DNA from: Nageia nagi | Lineage: Eukaryota; Pinophyta | Assembly: GCA_050084985.1 (NCBI GenBank) | Contig: JBITNC010000001.1 | Coordinates: 120,652,001 to 120,716,000 of the forward strand | Direction of reading: 5' to 3' | DNA length: 64,000 nt | Part shown: in pieces, positions 21,499-32,143 of the stretch | How the letters are laid out: each line of letters begins with the position of its first letter | Position numbering within the stretch: the first letter of the stretch is position 1 | The notes under the pieces: generated by a model | Databases searched by the model: none | Seen by the model: only the letters and a program-made list of their open reading frames with translations | Told to the model about the DNA's origin: nothing | Position numbers and translations under genes: made by a program

Positions 21499-23300
21499 CA
21501 CTAAGAATCCAAGATATGCATAACATGCTCTTTTATTCTTTGAATGAGGTGTTAAGATGAGCTAAATAGGTGATTAAAATATTGAATTATGTTTTAAATC
21601 TTGTTACAATGATAAATAAAACTTAAATGCATATAAAAATGGTAGGGGTATCTCCAATTTAGGCCACTTAAGGAACACAAACTAGCTTGAGGTGAGCTTC
21701 CTCATCCAAAAATGCAATGTGATCCCTTAACCCTAAATCAATGAAGGTAAAGAATATAATATGATGCCTATTATCCACTATACAAATGCCTAGATGTGTA
21801 TGTTGAACAATTATGATGATGTTATTGAATAATTAGGATGGATCTAATCAATGCTTTAAATAGTTAAACCATAACTAAAATTTAGAACCCTAAGAATGAT
21901 TCCTTAGGGGGGTCACTTAGTAAAAAAACCTTCAAAACATGTGTGAAAATGGACTTATTAAAAATCCCCTATTTTTAAAATTTACCATCTCCCTTTATAT
22001 TTATTAAGCCTCTCATGGTAAACCCCTATATGATAAATAATAAACCTTTTTAAAAACTTAACAAATTATGTAGCCCCCACCCTCAACTATGCACCCCTAC
22101 TCCTCCCCTCACCAAATCACCCCACCCCTTTTTTTATCGGTATAATATTTTGCATGAATTTTAAATACCCTTCCCCCCCTCCCCTTATAAAATACTTATA
22201 GATATACCAATGAATCAATTAGATATTAAAAATACCCCTTGAATTTCATACATGATATTTACCATTTCCTAATAGTGAATCCCCCAAGAATAATTTAAAA
22301 CTTACAAATAACAAATAACCTTAAATATTCTTAGATCTCAAGGATATAGGGATACCCACAAGGTCTAATGTGTGTTTTAACCATGGATCTATGAATGAAG
22401 CAACAATGTAAAGATAATAAGTCTTAAGTATAATTAAGTATGTTTTTAGCCTAAATAATATGCTAAATGCACACAATTTAATGGAGGAGACAAAGCTTGA
22501 AGATCTAAAGCATTTCCATGGTGAAATCTTCCTTGTACCTATAAAAACCTTGAGTACAAATAAGTATATTTGATTTAATATCAAATTGAGCAAAAATCCA
22601 CTATGAATATGTTACCAATCATACATGGAGTGAAGCTTGAAGAGAGTTGATGGAGAATTATGGTAGAAACCCTTTGAATTATTCCAAATCCTAGCTTGTA
22701 ATCTTGGAGAAAATTATTAGAAAAATTCATAAGTGTGTAAATTGAACAAATGAGTTGGTGAGTAATGAATTAAGAGAGAGAATTTTAATTTGAAATTGAC
22801 TTTTATATTTCATCCACAACTTCAGTTTAGGTATCTAGGTAATACCTCTTTTGCACTTTATTTAGTTTTCAAATGAATTAAGCTCCTTTAGGATATTTTA
22901 GATCTTTAGAATATTTAGATAATTATTTTTAAAATATTTTGATGATAAAACTAATCCATTTAAAAGCAATATTATGAATAAAAGCACATATAATGCAATT
23001 AGCTCATGTGTTGAGAAAATATATTATTTTTAGTTATCTACAGTTAGAGTAAATAAATTTTTTATAACTTCAAGGTGAAATGATTCACTTCATATTTCAT
23101 TATATAGGTGATTTGAATTTTAAAGTATTAAAACATTGTAAAAGGATTTATGATGATACATAGTAAAATAATATACAAGGTGGGAGAATGAACCCATCGA
23201 ACTCACCAAATCCAAATTTTAAAGATATTATTTATGAATTTACAAAGATTTGCTCCTAATATTTTCATTACTTAAATCCAAAGGTATAAATCATAAGGAT
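21499..23300. other. Unassigned AT-rich region
   Basis: No coding domain recognised. There is a C-rich tract at about 22070-22190 and a long open frame at 22321-22593 (-) with no recognisable features. It is probably old transposon sequence, possibly the flank hit by the solo LTR insertion. Confidence 0.35.
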
Positions 23301-23309
23301 AGGCATATT

Positions 23310-23788
23310 TGGGATGTCATACATGTACCAATGTTAGATTTTAATTTATTATACATGTATCAGTTTCCTTAAAGAAAGGAAAAATTCTTCAACAATAAGA
23401 TTTGCATTAAAGATGAAAGGAATGATTTCAAATTAAATATTTTTAAGCTTGATAATTATATTGGAAATAATATAAAAAATAATTTGCATGTTTTTCTTGT
23501 AAAGGTCGATGATATGAGAAAATATTGATATTTGAGGATAGAAAATTTGAACTAAAAATCAATCTATTTTATAAGTCAAAATGAATTAATAAAAGGTATG
23601 GCTATGTTTATTTCTCCTCTATTGGTGTTTGTAAATGTTCTTGACAAATTCATAGGGATATAATTAAAGTTGGGAAAGAACATTGAGATTTTGCTTTATT
23701 AGAGTTAATTCATTTAAATTTGTGTGTTCCTATGAGTGTTTCTTCTAATGGTAAATCATAATACATTATCTCTTTTGATGATAATTAC
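23310..23788 (+). pseudogene. Copia E protease end and integrase start
   Basis: Frames give VIHVPMLDFNLL, typical of the protease-to-integrase linker, then QIHRDIIKVGKEH, LELIHLNLCVPMSVSSNGKS and YYIISFDDNY. The family pattern here is LIHSDLCGPM..., so the catalytic Asp is changed to Asn in HLNLC. Stops are frequent. Confidence 0.7.
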
Positions 23789-24060
23789 CTTTATGAGACC
23801 TTGCACTCCACTATCATTTAAATTTTCCCTCACAACATCCACCCTCCACCCCACCCTTAATGACTTGATCACTCTACAATGAACCAATGGTTCAATATGG
23901 AGTGTAAATCTAGCCATCACCAAGTCAAATAGGCCATTTCCTTCACAAATTCCCCTCATGTCATCCATTCCCTACATCACTCTTACTATTAGCTCTTGAG
24001 GACCAAGAAGCTCCACTTCTTAGCCAAAATATGACAAGATATCATCTCGATGCTCCACAC
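23789..24060 (+). pseudogene. LINE 1, segment before element D
   Basis: C/T-rich coding-like sequence ending at the CACAC duplication. Its frame leads to KYDKISSRCSTP, which continues after D as NPKSFWCSFSPKQYYTSPIT. No catalytic motif in this part; it would lie between endonuclease and RT. Confidence 0.55.
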
Positions 24061-24379
24061 TGTTAGGTCCCTATACATTATTATTGTTAGGTCGGCTATG
24101 GTTATTATTATTTCCTTACATTATTATTGTATGTCGGCTAGTGTCCTTTCATTGTAGTGGCACCCCTTGGACTCCTATATATACTAAGGAGGTATTATCA
24201 TTTGAAGATGTCTATTGTTGTGTAATTGATGTGATGTAAAGGAGGTTGCCCCTCGAAGTGGCTTATTACAAAGGAGGTTGCCCCCTCGAAGTGGCTTATT
24301 ACAGATTTTATCTCTTATTCAATGCGTTGAGCTCTCTCTTTGGTGATTTTATGCTATTTTGGGAACTTTGTTCATAACA
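24061..24379 (+). repeat. 5' LTR of element D
   Basis: 319 bp. Two tandem copies of AAAGGAGGTTGCCCCCTCGA + AGTGGCTTATTAC lie inside it at about 24237-24303. TATATATA at 24176-24183 is a likely promoter element. Confidence 0.95.
24176..24183 (+). promoter_or_regulatory. TATA box in LTR of element D
   Basis: TATATATA in CTCCTATATATACTAAGGAG; repeated at 26488-26495 in the 3' LTR. It is the best candidate for the U3 promoter that transcribes the gag frame. Confidence 0.5.
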
Positions 24380-24393
24380 TTTGGTACCAGAGC
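24380..24393 (+). other. Primer binding site of element D
   Basis: TTTGGTACCAGAGC starts at the first base after the LTR. It resembles the Met-tRNA type site TGGTATCAGAGC. Confidence 0.8.
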
Positions 24394-25416
24394 AGACGAT
24401 TCTAGGGTTTCACAGCTCAAAACTAGTCATCGTGGCATTTTCGCTACCAATTTTTTTTCGGGAGGATTCAGATTTTGAAATTTATTGGGTTTTTTGAAGA
24501 CATAACGAAGAAGTTTCAGTTAAAATTTCAGCTCCTAATTCGCTATATTTTTTAAGTTACACTCAGGGGAAGTTAAGGTTTGTGACTAGTCACAAAAGCA
24601 GGTCTGAAACAGGTGTTCTAGCTAAAAACGGTATATCTGAAGTTTTACAGCTCCAAAATAGGTGAAACCTATTGTATTGGTTAGGTTATATACTAAAGTT
24701 TATCTGTTACAATTTTCAAGGTCTGAGAATAAACAGTGACACAAGGCACTTCATACAAGTTCGCTCTTCAAAAAAATCCAAAAATCAGCACATTTTGGGA
24801 AAATTGCAGTCATTTCCTCTTGGACTATCAGAATTTGATGAAATCTGTGGCATTGAAAAGAAGACATCTGAGGCTACCATAGGTATAAATTTCAGACTCT
24901 AAAGGGCCGAAATTTCATATTTACATCAGTTGGAAGGTTGGATAATAGAACAGTCTCCAAATCACGATTTAAAAAGGTACAATTTATTTATTTATTTCTT
25001 TAAATTTGCATATATTTTGATTGGAAGGTCTATTTGGGGTGATTCATAAGCTATTGGAAAGAAAAGAAAGAGTAGATTCTTTTAGGTATAGATGTGTTCT
25101 GGCATCTTTAAACATAGGAGCTATCGTTACTTTGCCAGCACTGCATCCCGAGGAATTGTGGTCTCCTACAACGTACTCGCAGTATATCGCTTAGGCCACT
25201 GTTGGATTCTCTCACGTACCTTTGAGTATATAGAGAGGCCATCATGCTCATGCACGTACATGGTATATAGAGAGGTCCTTTAGGATTCCCTCACGTACCG
25301 CGAGTATATTAGCAAGGGCCCTTTTCGAAAGGTTGTGCATTAGACAGCACTAGCACAGAATTGAGCTCCCACGTACCTGGCGTATATAGGGAGACCCCCT
25401 AGAATACTTAGTCAAA
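24394..25416 (+). other. Leader of element D
   Basis: About 1 kb with no convincing coding sequence (open frames at 24672-24902 and 25092-25283 lack features). Its last 250 bp hold a spaced repeated motif, listed separately. Confidence 0.6.
25171..25390 (+). repeat. Five spaced copies of an ACGTAC...GTATAT motif
   Basis: ACGTAC followed within a few bases by (A/G)GTATAT(A/C)G starts at about 25171, 25214, 25254, 25293 and 25371, mostly 38-43 bp apart. Intervening bases often include AGAGAGG. It lies directly upstream of the gag start. Confidence 0.7.
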
Positions 25417-26343
25417 ATGCCACCGAAAAAAATTGCTACACCAACTAGACCTCTAGAGGGTTCATCCATGACTACGGCAAAAAGTGAAGACATATTCTTT
25501 CGAATATCCCAAGTGGAAGAATTGGTTAAAGAGTGTGTAAAAAAGGGTGATATGGAGGAATTAAAAAGGGATTTGACAAAAGAGTTGGCAACTAAAATGG
25601 ATCAATATATGGAAAAGATTTTTCAACTCATACAAAACCCAGAGGTAAATATTCCTAAAGATGTTGATATGGCCCAGGGTTATCAGGTAAATAATGATAT
25701 TATTCAAGGAGATAAACCCTTCATTAATAAGCCTAATTCAGGAGGATATGCTTCTACTGATGGAAGTAATCAAGCATGGTTCTCAAGGGGAATCCAAATC
25801 CCCAAGATCGACATGAGGAAGTTTGATGGAAGGGACCCCATCACTTGGATATTTCAAATGGAGCACTTTTTTGATCTACACCAAGTACCAACATCACAAA
25901 AAGTAACTATTGCATCCTTGTATCTAGAGCCTGAGCAGGTTGTATGGTACCAATGGCTTTGTGAACGTAAAAAGGGTTCTATTATATCTTGGTCCATTTT
26001 TACAGAGGAACTGATAGCCTACCATGAGCATGTTAAGAATAATTCCTTCTTTACTCAATTGATAAATCTAAGGCAAGAAGGTTCAGTGATGGAGCACATT
26101 CAACAATTTCAAAAGTTGAGTCTTAGAGTGAAGGATATACCAGATGATAGATTTTTGGATCTCTTTATGGGAATCTTAAAGGATAAAATTCAACATGAGG
26201 TGCATCTATTTGAACCAACATCCTTAGAGATGGCTTTTAGGATGGCAAGGAAGGTTGAAAGTAAAAATATGGCAATGGCTGAATATTCCACATGGGAAGA
26301 TGAGAAATTTCTACAGAAGCATCCAGAACTACTAAAATGTTGA
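25417..26343 (+). CDS. Gag-like capsid protein of element D
   Basis: Intact 308-residue frame starting MPPKKIATPTRP. Residues about 20-75 are charged and probably coiled coil. From about 128 the protein has the Gypsy-type gag core: GIQIPKIDMRKFDGRDPITW, MEHFFDLHQVP, ASLYLEPEQVVWYQWLCER, FTEELIAYHEHVKNNSFFTQ, LINLRQEGSVMEHIQQFQKL and DRFLDLFMGILKDKIQHEVH. There is no CCHC zinc knuckle and no protease motif; it ends ELLKC shortly before the polypurine tract. The family assembles into retroelement particles. Because the LTRs are almost identical and this frame is unbroken, the gag may still be functional. It may serve its own RNA, with reverse transcription supplied in trans (inference). Confidence 0.9.
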   Translation: MPPKKIATPTRPLEGSSMTTAKSEDIFFRISQVEELVKECVKKGDMEELKRDLTKELATKMDQYMEKIFQLIQNPEVNIPKDVDMAQGYQVNNDIIQGDKPFINKPNSGGYASTDGSNQAWFSRGIQIPKIDMRKFDGRDPITWIFQMEHFFDLHQVPTSQKVTIASLYLEPEQVVWYQWLCERKKGSIISWSIFTEELIAYHEHVKNNSFFTQLINLRQEGSVMEHIQQFQKLSLRVKDIPDDRFLDLFMGILKDKIQHEVHLFEPTSLEMAFRMARKVESKNMAMAEYSTWEDEKFLQKHPELLKC

Positions 26344-26359
26344 GGACAACATTTTTTTG

Positions 26360-26372
26360 AAGGAGAGGGGCA
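26360..26372 (+). other. Polypurine tract of element D
   Basis: AAGGAGAGGGGCA directly precedes the 3' LTR. Confidence 0.75.
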
Positions 26373-26692
26373 TGTTAGGTCCCTATACATTATTATTGTT
26401 AGGTCGGCTATGGTTATTATTATTTCCTTACATTATTATTGTATGTCGGCTAGTGTCCTTTCATTGTAGTGGCACCCCTTGGACTCCTATATATACTAAG
26501 GAGGTATTATCATTTGAAGATGTCTATTGTTGTGTAATTGATGTGATGTAAAGGAGGTTGCCCCCTCGAAGTGGCTTATTACAAAGGAGGTTGCCCCCTC
26601 GAAGTGGCTTATTACAGATTTTATCTCTTATTCAATGCGTTGAGCTCTCTCTTTGGTGATTTTATGCTATTTTGGGAACTTTGTTCATAACA
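26373..26692 (+). repeat. 3' LTR of element D
   Basis: 320 bp, same as the 5' LTR except one extra C in the first GGTTGCCCC run. The open frame 26357-26551 runs through it by chance. Confidence 0.95.
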
Positions 26693-27191
26693 CACACCAA
26701 CCCCAAATCTTTTTGGTGTTCTTTTTCACCTAAGCAATATTACACTAGCCCCATCACCCTACAAGATTGGAGCATTTATGCCTCTAATATCTACACCAAT
26801 CCAAACCACATACCCTCATCCATTATCACTCACCCTTCCTCCTTTAACTTCTTCTCCCATACCCTCATCCATAAAGCCATCTATAAGCTTCATTTTGGGA
26901 AAGTACCTAACATCGAAAACTTTCAAGTTGAATATCTTAAACACACTAGTTCCATTCTTTCCCCTTTCCTCTCCCATATTTTCAACACAATCATTTGTAC
27001 TGGCTTCCCCACCCCCTGGAATATGAACATTATCCATCCCATCCCCAAATTAGGTGACCCCTGTAACCCAAGCAATTATCATACTATTATGATTGGCCAC
27101 ACTATAGCCAAGCTTACACATCTTAGTTGGCAGACACTAGAGGCCTTAGGAAAGGAGGATAGGTAGGTTTTCATAATAATCATCACATCAT
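26693..27191 (+). pseudogene. LINE 1 reverse transcriptase, N-terminal part
   Basis: Frame through 26672-27166 reads NPKSFWCSFSPKQYYTSPIT, HTLIHKAIYKLHFGKVPNIE, YLKHTSSILSPFLSHIFNTI and FPTPWNMNIIHPIPKLGDPC, then NPSNYHTIMIGHTIAKL. This is the segment before the RT fingers in plant LINEs (the usual pattern is ...W....I.PI.K.GD...P.NYR.I.......KL). The first residues of the open frame lie inside the 3' LTR of D and do not belong to it. The reading is broken near 27166 by the CACTA-type insertion. Confidence 0.75.
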
Positions 27192-28297
27192 CACTACTAC
27201 ATTTGAGTAATTTTATGTCATACGATGCATCATAAAATTGCATTTTGATGCTATGACATAATATGCACCATTATTTTTCATGTCTATGTCAATCTAGATA
27301 AAACTATTTTTTTGACTCATTAGTTGACACATTACTTGATGCATTATATGATGTATTACTTAACGCATTTTAGTGTGTTAAGCAATGCATCAAGTGATAC
27401 ATGGAATAAAAAAAAGGTGTGGATCATGCACACAAATCATGGCATGATCCGCTATCAACTGTTGATGCATTCCCTTGATCAATGGTGGATTTTTAATGGC
27501 ATGGTGTCATTGATGAGTAAATAAGGGAGCTTTCCCTTTGTAAGGGCATTCTTAGGGATACAGGGTTGTATTTTTAGTGATATAGGTTTGTAGGAGTTGA
27601 ATTCAAGTTGGAGAATGTAGATAGTAGTGTGTATACACATTTTATAGTAAGAAAAATATGCATTGCATGCTTCAACCATCCATAGATTTTGGTAGAGGAG
27701 GCCCTCAAAGTTTAGTGGATGCCCATGAAGTTTTTAACTATATGCTCATGGAATATGATAATTTTAGGTTACCAAAGATACAACTTTCCTCAATAAACAT
27801 TGAAACTATTTCACAAAATGCAATAAACACCAGCAATAGTCCAACCTAACAAATTCACCCTTCCCAACATCCTCAAAGAATACACCAAATTGAGAGGTTT
27901 GTAAAAGGGTTTATACATACAACAAAGACTCTTTAAAATAATTTTTTTATCAAATGTTATGGTTATGAGTACACTGTTATAAGTATATACAAAATATGGA
28001 AGCATAGAGAAGATAGATGAATTATTTGACAAGATGCAAACACTCATCCCTATCATGTTGATGCATTATTTGATGCATACATGATGTATAAAGCATCATG
28101 TATAGCATAAATTATTTGATGCTCATAAATCTATATATGACACATTAAATGATGCATTACCTGATGCAATAAATGATGCTTTGTTTGATAGTATCCTTAG
28201 CATCAATTGATACATCAAGATTTCTTCAATTTTTTTTTTTAAATAAGACTATGGATTGATGCATTGTATGATGCAAAATCACTAAAATGTAGTAGTG
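27192..28297. mobile_element. CACTA-type DNA transposon, non-autonomous, about 1.1 kb
   Basis: The ends are inverted repeats: CACTACTACATTT at 27192 and AAATGTAGTAGTG ending at 28297. The similarity continues inward for about 40 bp (AGTNATTTTNTGNCATACNA, then TGCATCA). Many copies of TGATGCATT/GATGCATCA in both orientations fill the subterminal 200-250 bp at each end, as in En/Spm elements. No transposase is visible. The LINE frame resumes directly after it (DHILTLHMIIKEA-like). I could not find an unambiguous 3-bp target duplication. Confidence 0.8.
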
Positions 28298-30351
28298 AAC
28301 CGACCACATCCTCACTCTTCACATGATTATTAAGGAGGCTAGGTTTCATAAGACCCTAGCTTTTAACTATTTTGTATATTTCAAGAAGGATTTTGATATT
28401 GTCCCACATCATAGACTCATGCATAAACTTAAACATTTTGGGATCCATGAGCTAGGCCTTACAACCATATTGACTCTATACGAGTCAATTTTAAGGAGGA
28501 TGCATACTATAGAAGGTCTATCTAACATGATCCATAGCACCATCAGGGTGAAACAAGATTGCCCACTTTCTTCAATTCTGTTTGACTGCTATATTGATGA
28601 GCTGGAGTCACTTATATTCAAGACTATAAGCATCAAAATTAATTTTCTTCTACACCACACTCATATCCCTGTCCTCCTCTTTATCGATGATATTGTATTA
28701 CTCTCTCCCATAGTAGAGGATCTTTAGTGTTTGATGTATACCCTTGGTTTATTCAACACCATATAGGACTTGGTGGTTAATCTCATCAAAACTAATATTA
28801 TGGTCTTCAATACCTTGAAGGTTATTGTTGAGTAGAATCATATCACTTATAGAGATAGGGATATTAATATCACCACATGTTACACCTACCTAGGAGTGCT
28901 CTTCATAAGACCTCGATTCTCTATGCGAGTGGTAACCCCACCTAGAGTTTAGAATAGATATGCAATAGTCTCCTCCATGGAGAGATAATGTGCATAGCCC
29001 CATTTCTAGGATATACCATCCAAGCTCCAATTATTCCACACTTTGTTCATTCCCATAATATTATATTCTTGTAAGGTTTGAGGCCCTAGCTTGAGGAGCT
29101 TGGATTGGGCCACAGTTGAGAGGCTTTTATTTGGTACCCTATCCTGCTCTATTTAGAGTAAGATGTTTATTCTGCACCACATTATGTTGGTAGAGTTTGG
29201 CTGCCAGCCTTTCTAAATATAGTCCCTTTCATTGATGGTCCTCTTTCTTCATCATATCCACACCTTTGCTTCTATGGGTCGAGATGATCAACTCCATTAT
29301 AAAGCCTTGGCATCATCCATGGACTTGATAGCTTAAGGTTATCATTGGTGTTGGTTCTCTGAGGTTTCTAAGGTATTGTAGCACTTTGGGTTTTCATTGG
29401 ACTAGTTACCTATACCCTAGGGAGACACTGACATAGACCCTGATGTTATGTTTGCTTCAATCAGATACATGTTTATAGGGCCTATATTCAATGCATTTGG
29501 GTTACCCCCAATCTCCCTTCACACCCAAGCTATTGCGCTACTCACACCACTTCCTAAAGATTAACAGAGGGTTGATTTGACCTCCTTACATCAATTTACA
29601 CCTCCCTATTAGCTTACAAATGTTCCTCGGCTAGTTTAAAGTGTGCTCCCATTAGCTTTAGATCAAGTTGGATCACCACTTGGTACGTGAGCTTTGAGTT
29701 TGCTAATTGTATTTGATAGAACCCAAGATTGGATATCATTTCATCTTCTGATGCTTGATTTATGAGATTCAGTGGTGGTATCACTATCTTTTTCAATATG
29801 CACATAGCACAATCTCGATATTCTTCTAGTTCTTAGACCATCGATGTTTAGCACTCTATCTTAGAAATACTTTCCTTCTCAAGAAGAATCTATTATCTGA
29901 ATCTTAGCATCTGATAAGGGATTGCTTGATTACCTCTTTCTTCTTGATTACATTAGTAGAGGGATTTCATAGGTAGAGGATTGATGACCCACCTTAACAT
30001 ACTCGATGTGCCAGATAGAGGGTGCATGTCAACCTTATTTTTATGAGGTCGTAATGGTTCATGACCTTCTTTAGCTACAATAGCACCAATGTAGACACAA
30101 ACCAGTCTAGGAGTGCACAATCAGATAGATCATGAGAGACCTTTCCTTTGACCTTGTTTGCTCCTTATGCTTCTCTGTTTGACTATTTATCCCCTTTTAG
30201 GGACTAGTACCTATATTGCTCTTAGATTTTTAGTTTGCTTTGAGTGAGGACCATTAAGCCCTTCATGTTGCTTTAGACTTGTACACTCTTCAATCCCATT
30301 GACTACTTTTGGTCATCTATGGACATTAATATAATTTCTTTATTTTCTTTC
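28298..30351 (+). pseudogene. LINE 1 reverse transcriptase core and C-terminal part
   Basis: 28323-28727 reads MIIKEARFHKTLAFNYFVYF, KKDFDIVPHHRLMHKLKHFG, TIRVKQDCPLSSILFDCYID and LLFIDDIVLLSP. These are the LINE RT motifs: the D-x-VPH segment, the (Q/R)G-type palm here VKQDCPLSSILF, and the catalytic [F/Y]xDD as FIDD. Downstream, in broken frames, YLGVLF and a region also found in LINE 2 lead to the 3' end. Stops are frequent, so it is inactive. Short open frames on the opposite strand (29614-29805) are shadows. Confidence 0.82.
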
Positions 30352-30960
30352 TAGAAAGGTATACATTTTCTTTTTGAAATTTAAAAATAGTATTTTGAAG
30401 CATTGTGAGATGTTCAAATATATGGTAGAGAATCAATATGATAGTCTTATGCATCATAATTTTGAAAATATCAATATGGATAAATATTTAAGCAATTATT
30501 TTAATTTTTTTCATAATAAACACATGGCATAGTTCAATATAATACTATGTCACATACTCTCAAGTGAAATAGGTTAACCAAGAGTAAGAATGAGGTACTT
30601 ATTAGGATGGACCAATATATGTTACACGAAGGGAATATTGATTTTAGATCTTGGAGAGAGATATTTTCACTTGAATACTTTGTAAAGAACTACTCACCCA
30701 TTAGGACCTTAAGAGACATGGCACATCAAGAGAAGTGGAGTGGGATCAAGCTATGCATGTACCACTTGACATTATTTGGATGTGATACTTAGGTATATAT
30801 TCAAGATAAGACAAGAACCAAATTAAAGATAGAGTTAAAAATGTATCTTCATGGGGATATTAAGGTATCCAAGAGTATCAAATTTAGGATCCAATGTTAT
30901 GAAGGATTATATATGTTAAGGTTATAATTATGGGATATGAATAATGGTATTTTCTATTTA
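30352..30960 (+). pseudogene. Copia E integrase, second part
   Basis: Reads RKVYIFFLKFKNSILKHCEM and VENQYDSLM, then after a gap MDQYMLHEGNIDFRSWREIF, NYSPIRTLRDMAHQEKWSGI and LFGCDT, followed by VYIQDKTRTKLKIELKMYLH. This matches the Copia integrase C terminus (family pattern: N.SPT.AL...TP.E.W.G.KP...HLR.FGC.AY..IP......K). The DNGGE and NGVAERKN parts are reduced or lost. Confidence 0.75.
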
Positions 30961-31834
30961 CAACTTAAGTATGATTAGACCTATTGAAGAATTTTAATAT
31001 GGAGGATTATTATGTGGATAAGAATCTTATCACTTTTAGAATAAATATTTCTAGGACCTCTTCAAATGATCTTGTAGTTAATGTATCTTTATACCATTCA
31101 CAAATAACAAATTTCTTATGTTTAATCCATGGTAAACCAAATATTATATTTGAAATTATATGGATAGGTATTTGATAGAACTACAATAAAACAATTGTAT
31201 AGTTCTAAATAAAATTGTGAGGTATGTAAAAGGGACATTGAAGATAGGAATCATGTATGACAAATAACATATCCAAATTTGTTCAAATTCTAGTTATAGA
31301 TATGATGAGGATGAGAGATATTTTACTTTAGAATATTTAGTTACTTTTTAAGGTAATCTAATGATATTATACATGAGAAAGAAGAAACGTGTAGTATCAA
31401 ATTATTCTTTGGAGGTTGAGTATCACCCGAGTTTCATAGCAAGATAATGTCTTCAACGGACACAACATCCACTTTAAAATCTTAGCTTCAACATAGGGAA
31501 CCATATTATCAACTATTGATCAATAACTAGTGTCATTCATATGAACAAGAATCCAATTATTTATGAATAATTGAATAAAAATTATATTAATACTCATTAG
31601 ACCTATAAGTGGGCATATAAAGGAAAGATTATTATGCAATATGTTCCTATAAAGGATTAATTAGTAAACATATTCAATAAATCATTACTAGAGGATACCT
31701 TTATCTAGTTGATATAATGCTAAGGATGAATGAGAATATATGGAAATATTACATCAAGGGAGGGAATTGAAATGATTATATAGTAATCACTTCATCACAT
31801 ATGAATCCCTCTAAGTATAACTTAAGGAAGGATG
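30961..31834 (+). pseudogene. Copia E RNase H and 3' end
   Basis: The frame at 30984 has NLITFRINISRTSSNDLVVN and SLYHSQITNFLCLIHGKPNI, then a jump to GTLKIGIMYDK, SNSSYRYDEDERYFTLEYLV, KKKRVVSNYSLEVEYHPSFI and IKDQLVNIFNKSL-like words. This is the Copia RNase H pattern in broken frames. The RT palm (YVDD) is missing, so an internal deletion removed most of RT. A purine run, CAAGGGAGGG (31755-31764), and AAGGAAGGA (31826-31834) are polypurine-tract candidates. Confidence 0.7.
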
Positions 31835-32143
31835 TCATATATTAAATCTAGAATTGGCATTGGCCTTATGTTTATTAACATATAAATATTGATAAGTATT
31901 AGGATCATATGCTTAAATACTATTTGATGTACATGTGTGTGTATGTATGAGTGAGTAATATTGCATAGTATATTATTTTTATATTCTCATACTATTCCTA
32001 TTTATAATATTTTCTTTATATAAGAATATGAGAATTTGTACATATTTGTACCAAAGCATTACATGTAATATGAACCAATCAAAGATAAAAAATCCCTAGA
32101 TCTTGGTAGTTTAGAAAATAAAGATTACAAGTCTTGTAGTTCA
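31835..32143 (+). repeat. Probable LTR of Copia E
   Basis: Starts TGTCATATATTAAATC after a purine run and ends near GTAGTTCA. It is followed by CCAAGTGGTATGATAGCTC (32149-32167), which looks like a mutated Met-tRNA primer site (TGGTATCAGAGC). An LTR followed by a primer site would be a 5' LTR, yet RNase H precedes it; a tandem or recombined element would explain this. Confidence 0.5.

Larger units (their letters stand above)
24061..26692 (+). mobile_element. LTR element D: gag-only, non-autonomous (TR-GAG type)
   Basis: 2,632 bp bounded by LTRs 24061-24379 and 26373-26692. By eye they differ by a single C insertion. They begin TGTTAGGTCC and end TTCATAACA. Flanking CACAC at 24056-24060 and 26693-26697 is a perfect target duplication. 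The primer site TTTGGTACCAGAGC is at 24380-24393 and the polypurine tract AAGGAGAGGGGCA at 26360-26372. The only protein is an intact gag-like frame; protease, RT, RNase H and integrase are absent with no room for them. This is the architecture of terminal-repeat retrotransposons with a gag domain. It must be mobilised by enzymes of another element. Confidence 0.93.
23789..30351 (+). mobile_element. LINE 1 (5'-truncated, nested in Copia E)
   Basis: A non-LTR retrotransposon fragment whose RT is read on the + strand at 26693-27170 and 28320-28730, with downstream sequence to the 3' end near 30351. The 3' end matches LINE 2: both finish GGGCATTAATATA or GGACATTAATATA, then a TTTATTTTCTTTCT-like tail. 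It is interrupted by LTR element D (24061-26692) and a CACTA-type element (27192-28297). The Copia E integrase reads straight across its ends; no target duplication could be seen. Confidence 0.8.
23300..32143 (+). mobile_element. Copia LTR retrotransposon E (relic, split by a LINE)
   Basis: Its parts are protease end and integrase start at 23310-23788, integrase continuation at 30352-30960, RNase H at 30984-31760 and a probable 3' LTR at about 31835-32143. The integrase frame reads LELIHLNLCVPMSVSSNGKS then SFDDNY before the LINE, and RKVYIFFLKFKNSILKHCEM after it, so one integrase was split. Most of RT is missing. No 5' LTR was found. It is unrelated at sequence level to Copia A/B/C. Confidence 0.75.

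Noticed and set aside
26672-27166. A 164-residue single protein
   Set aside because: Its first residues lie in the 3' LTR of element D; only the part after 26693 is LINE reverse transcriptase.
27189-28300. 3-bp target duplication for the CACTA-type element
   Set aside because: Flanks read CAT and AAC; no match, so only the terminal inverted repeats are used as evidence.
23789-30351. Target duplication for LINE 1
   Set aside because: The Copia E reading frame joins cleanly, but no matching flanking words were found, so none is claimed.
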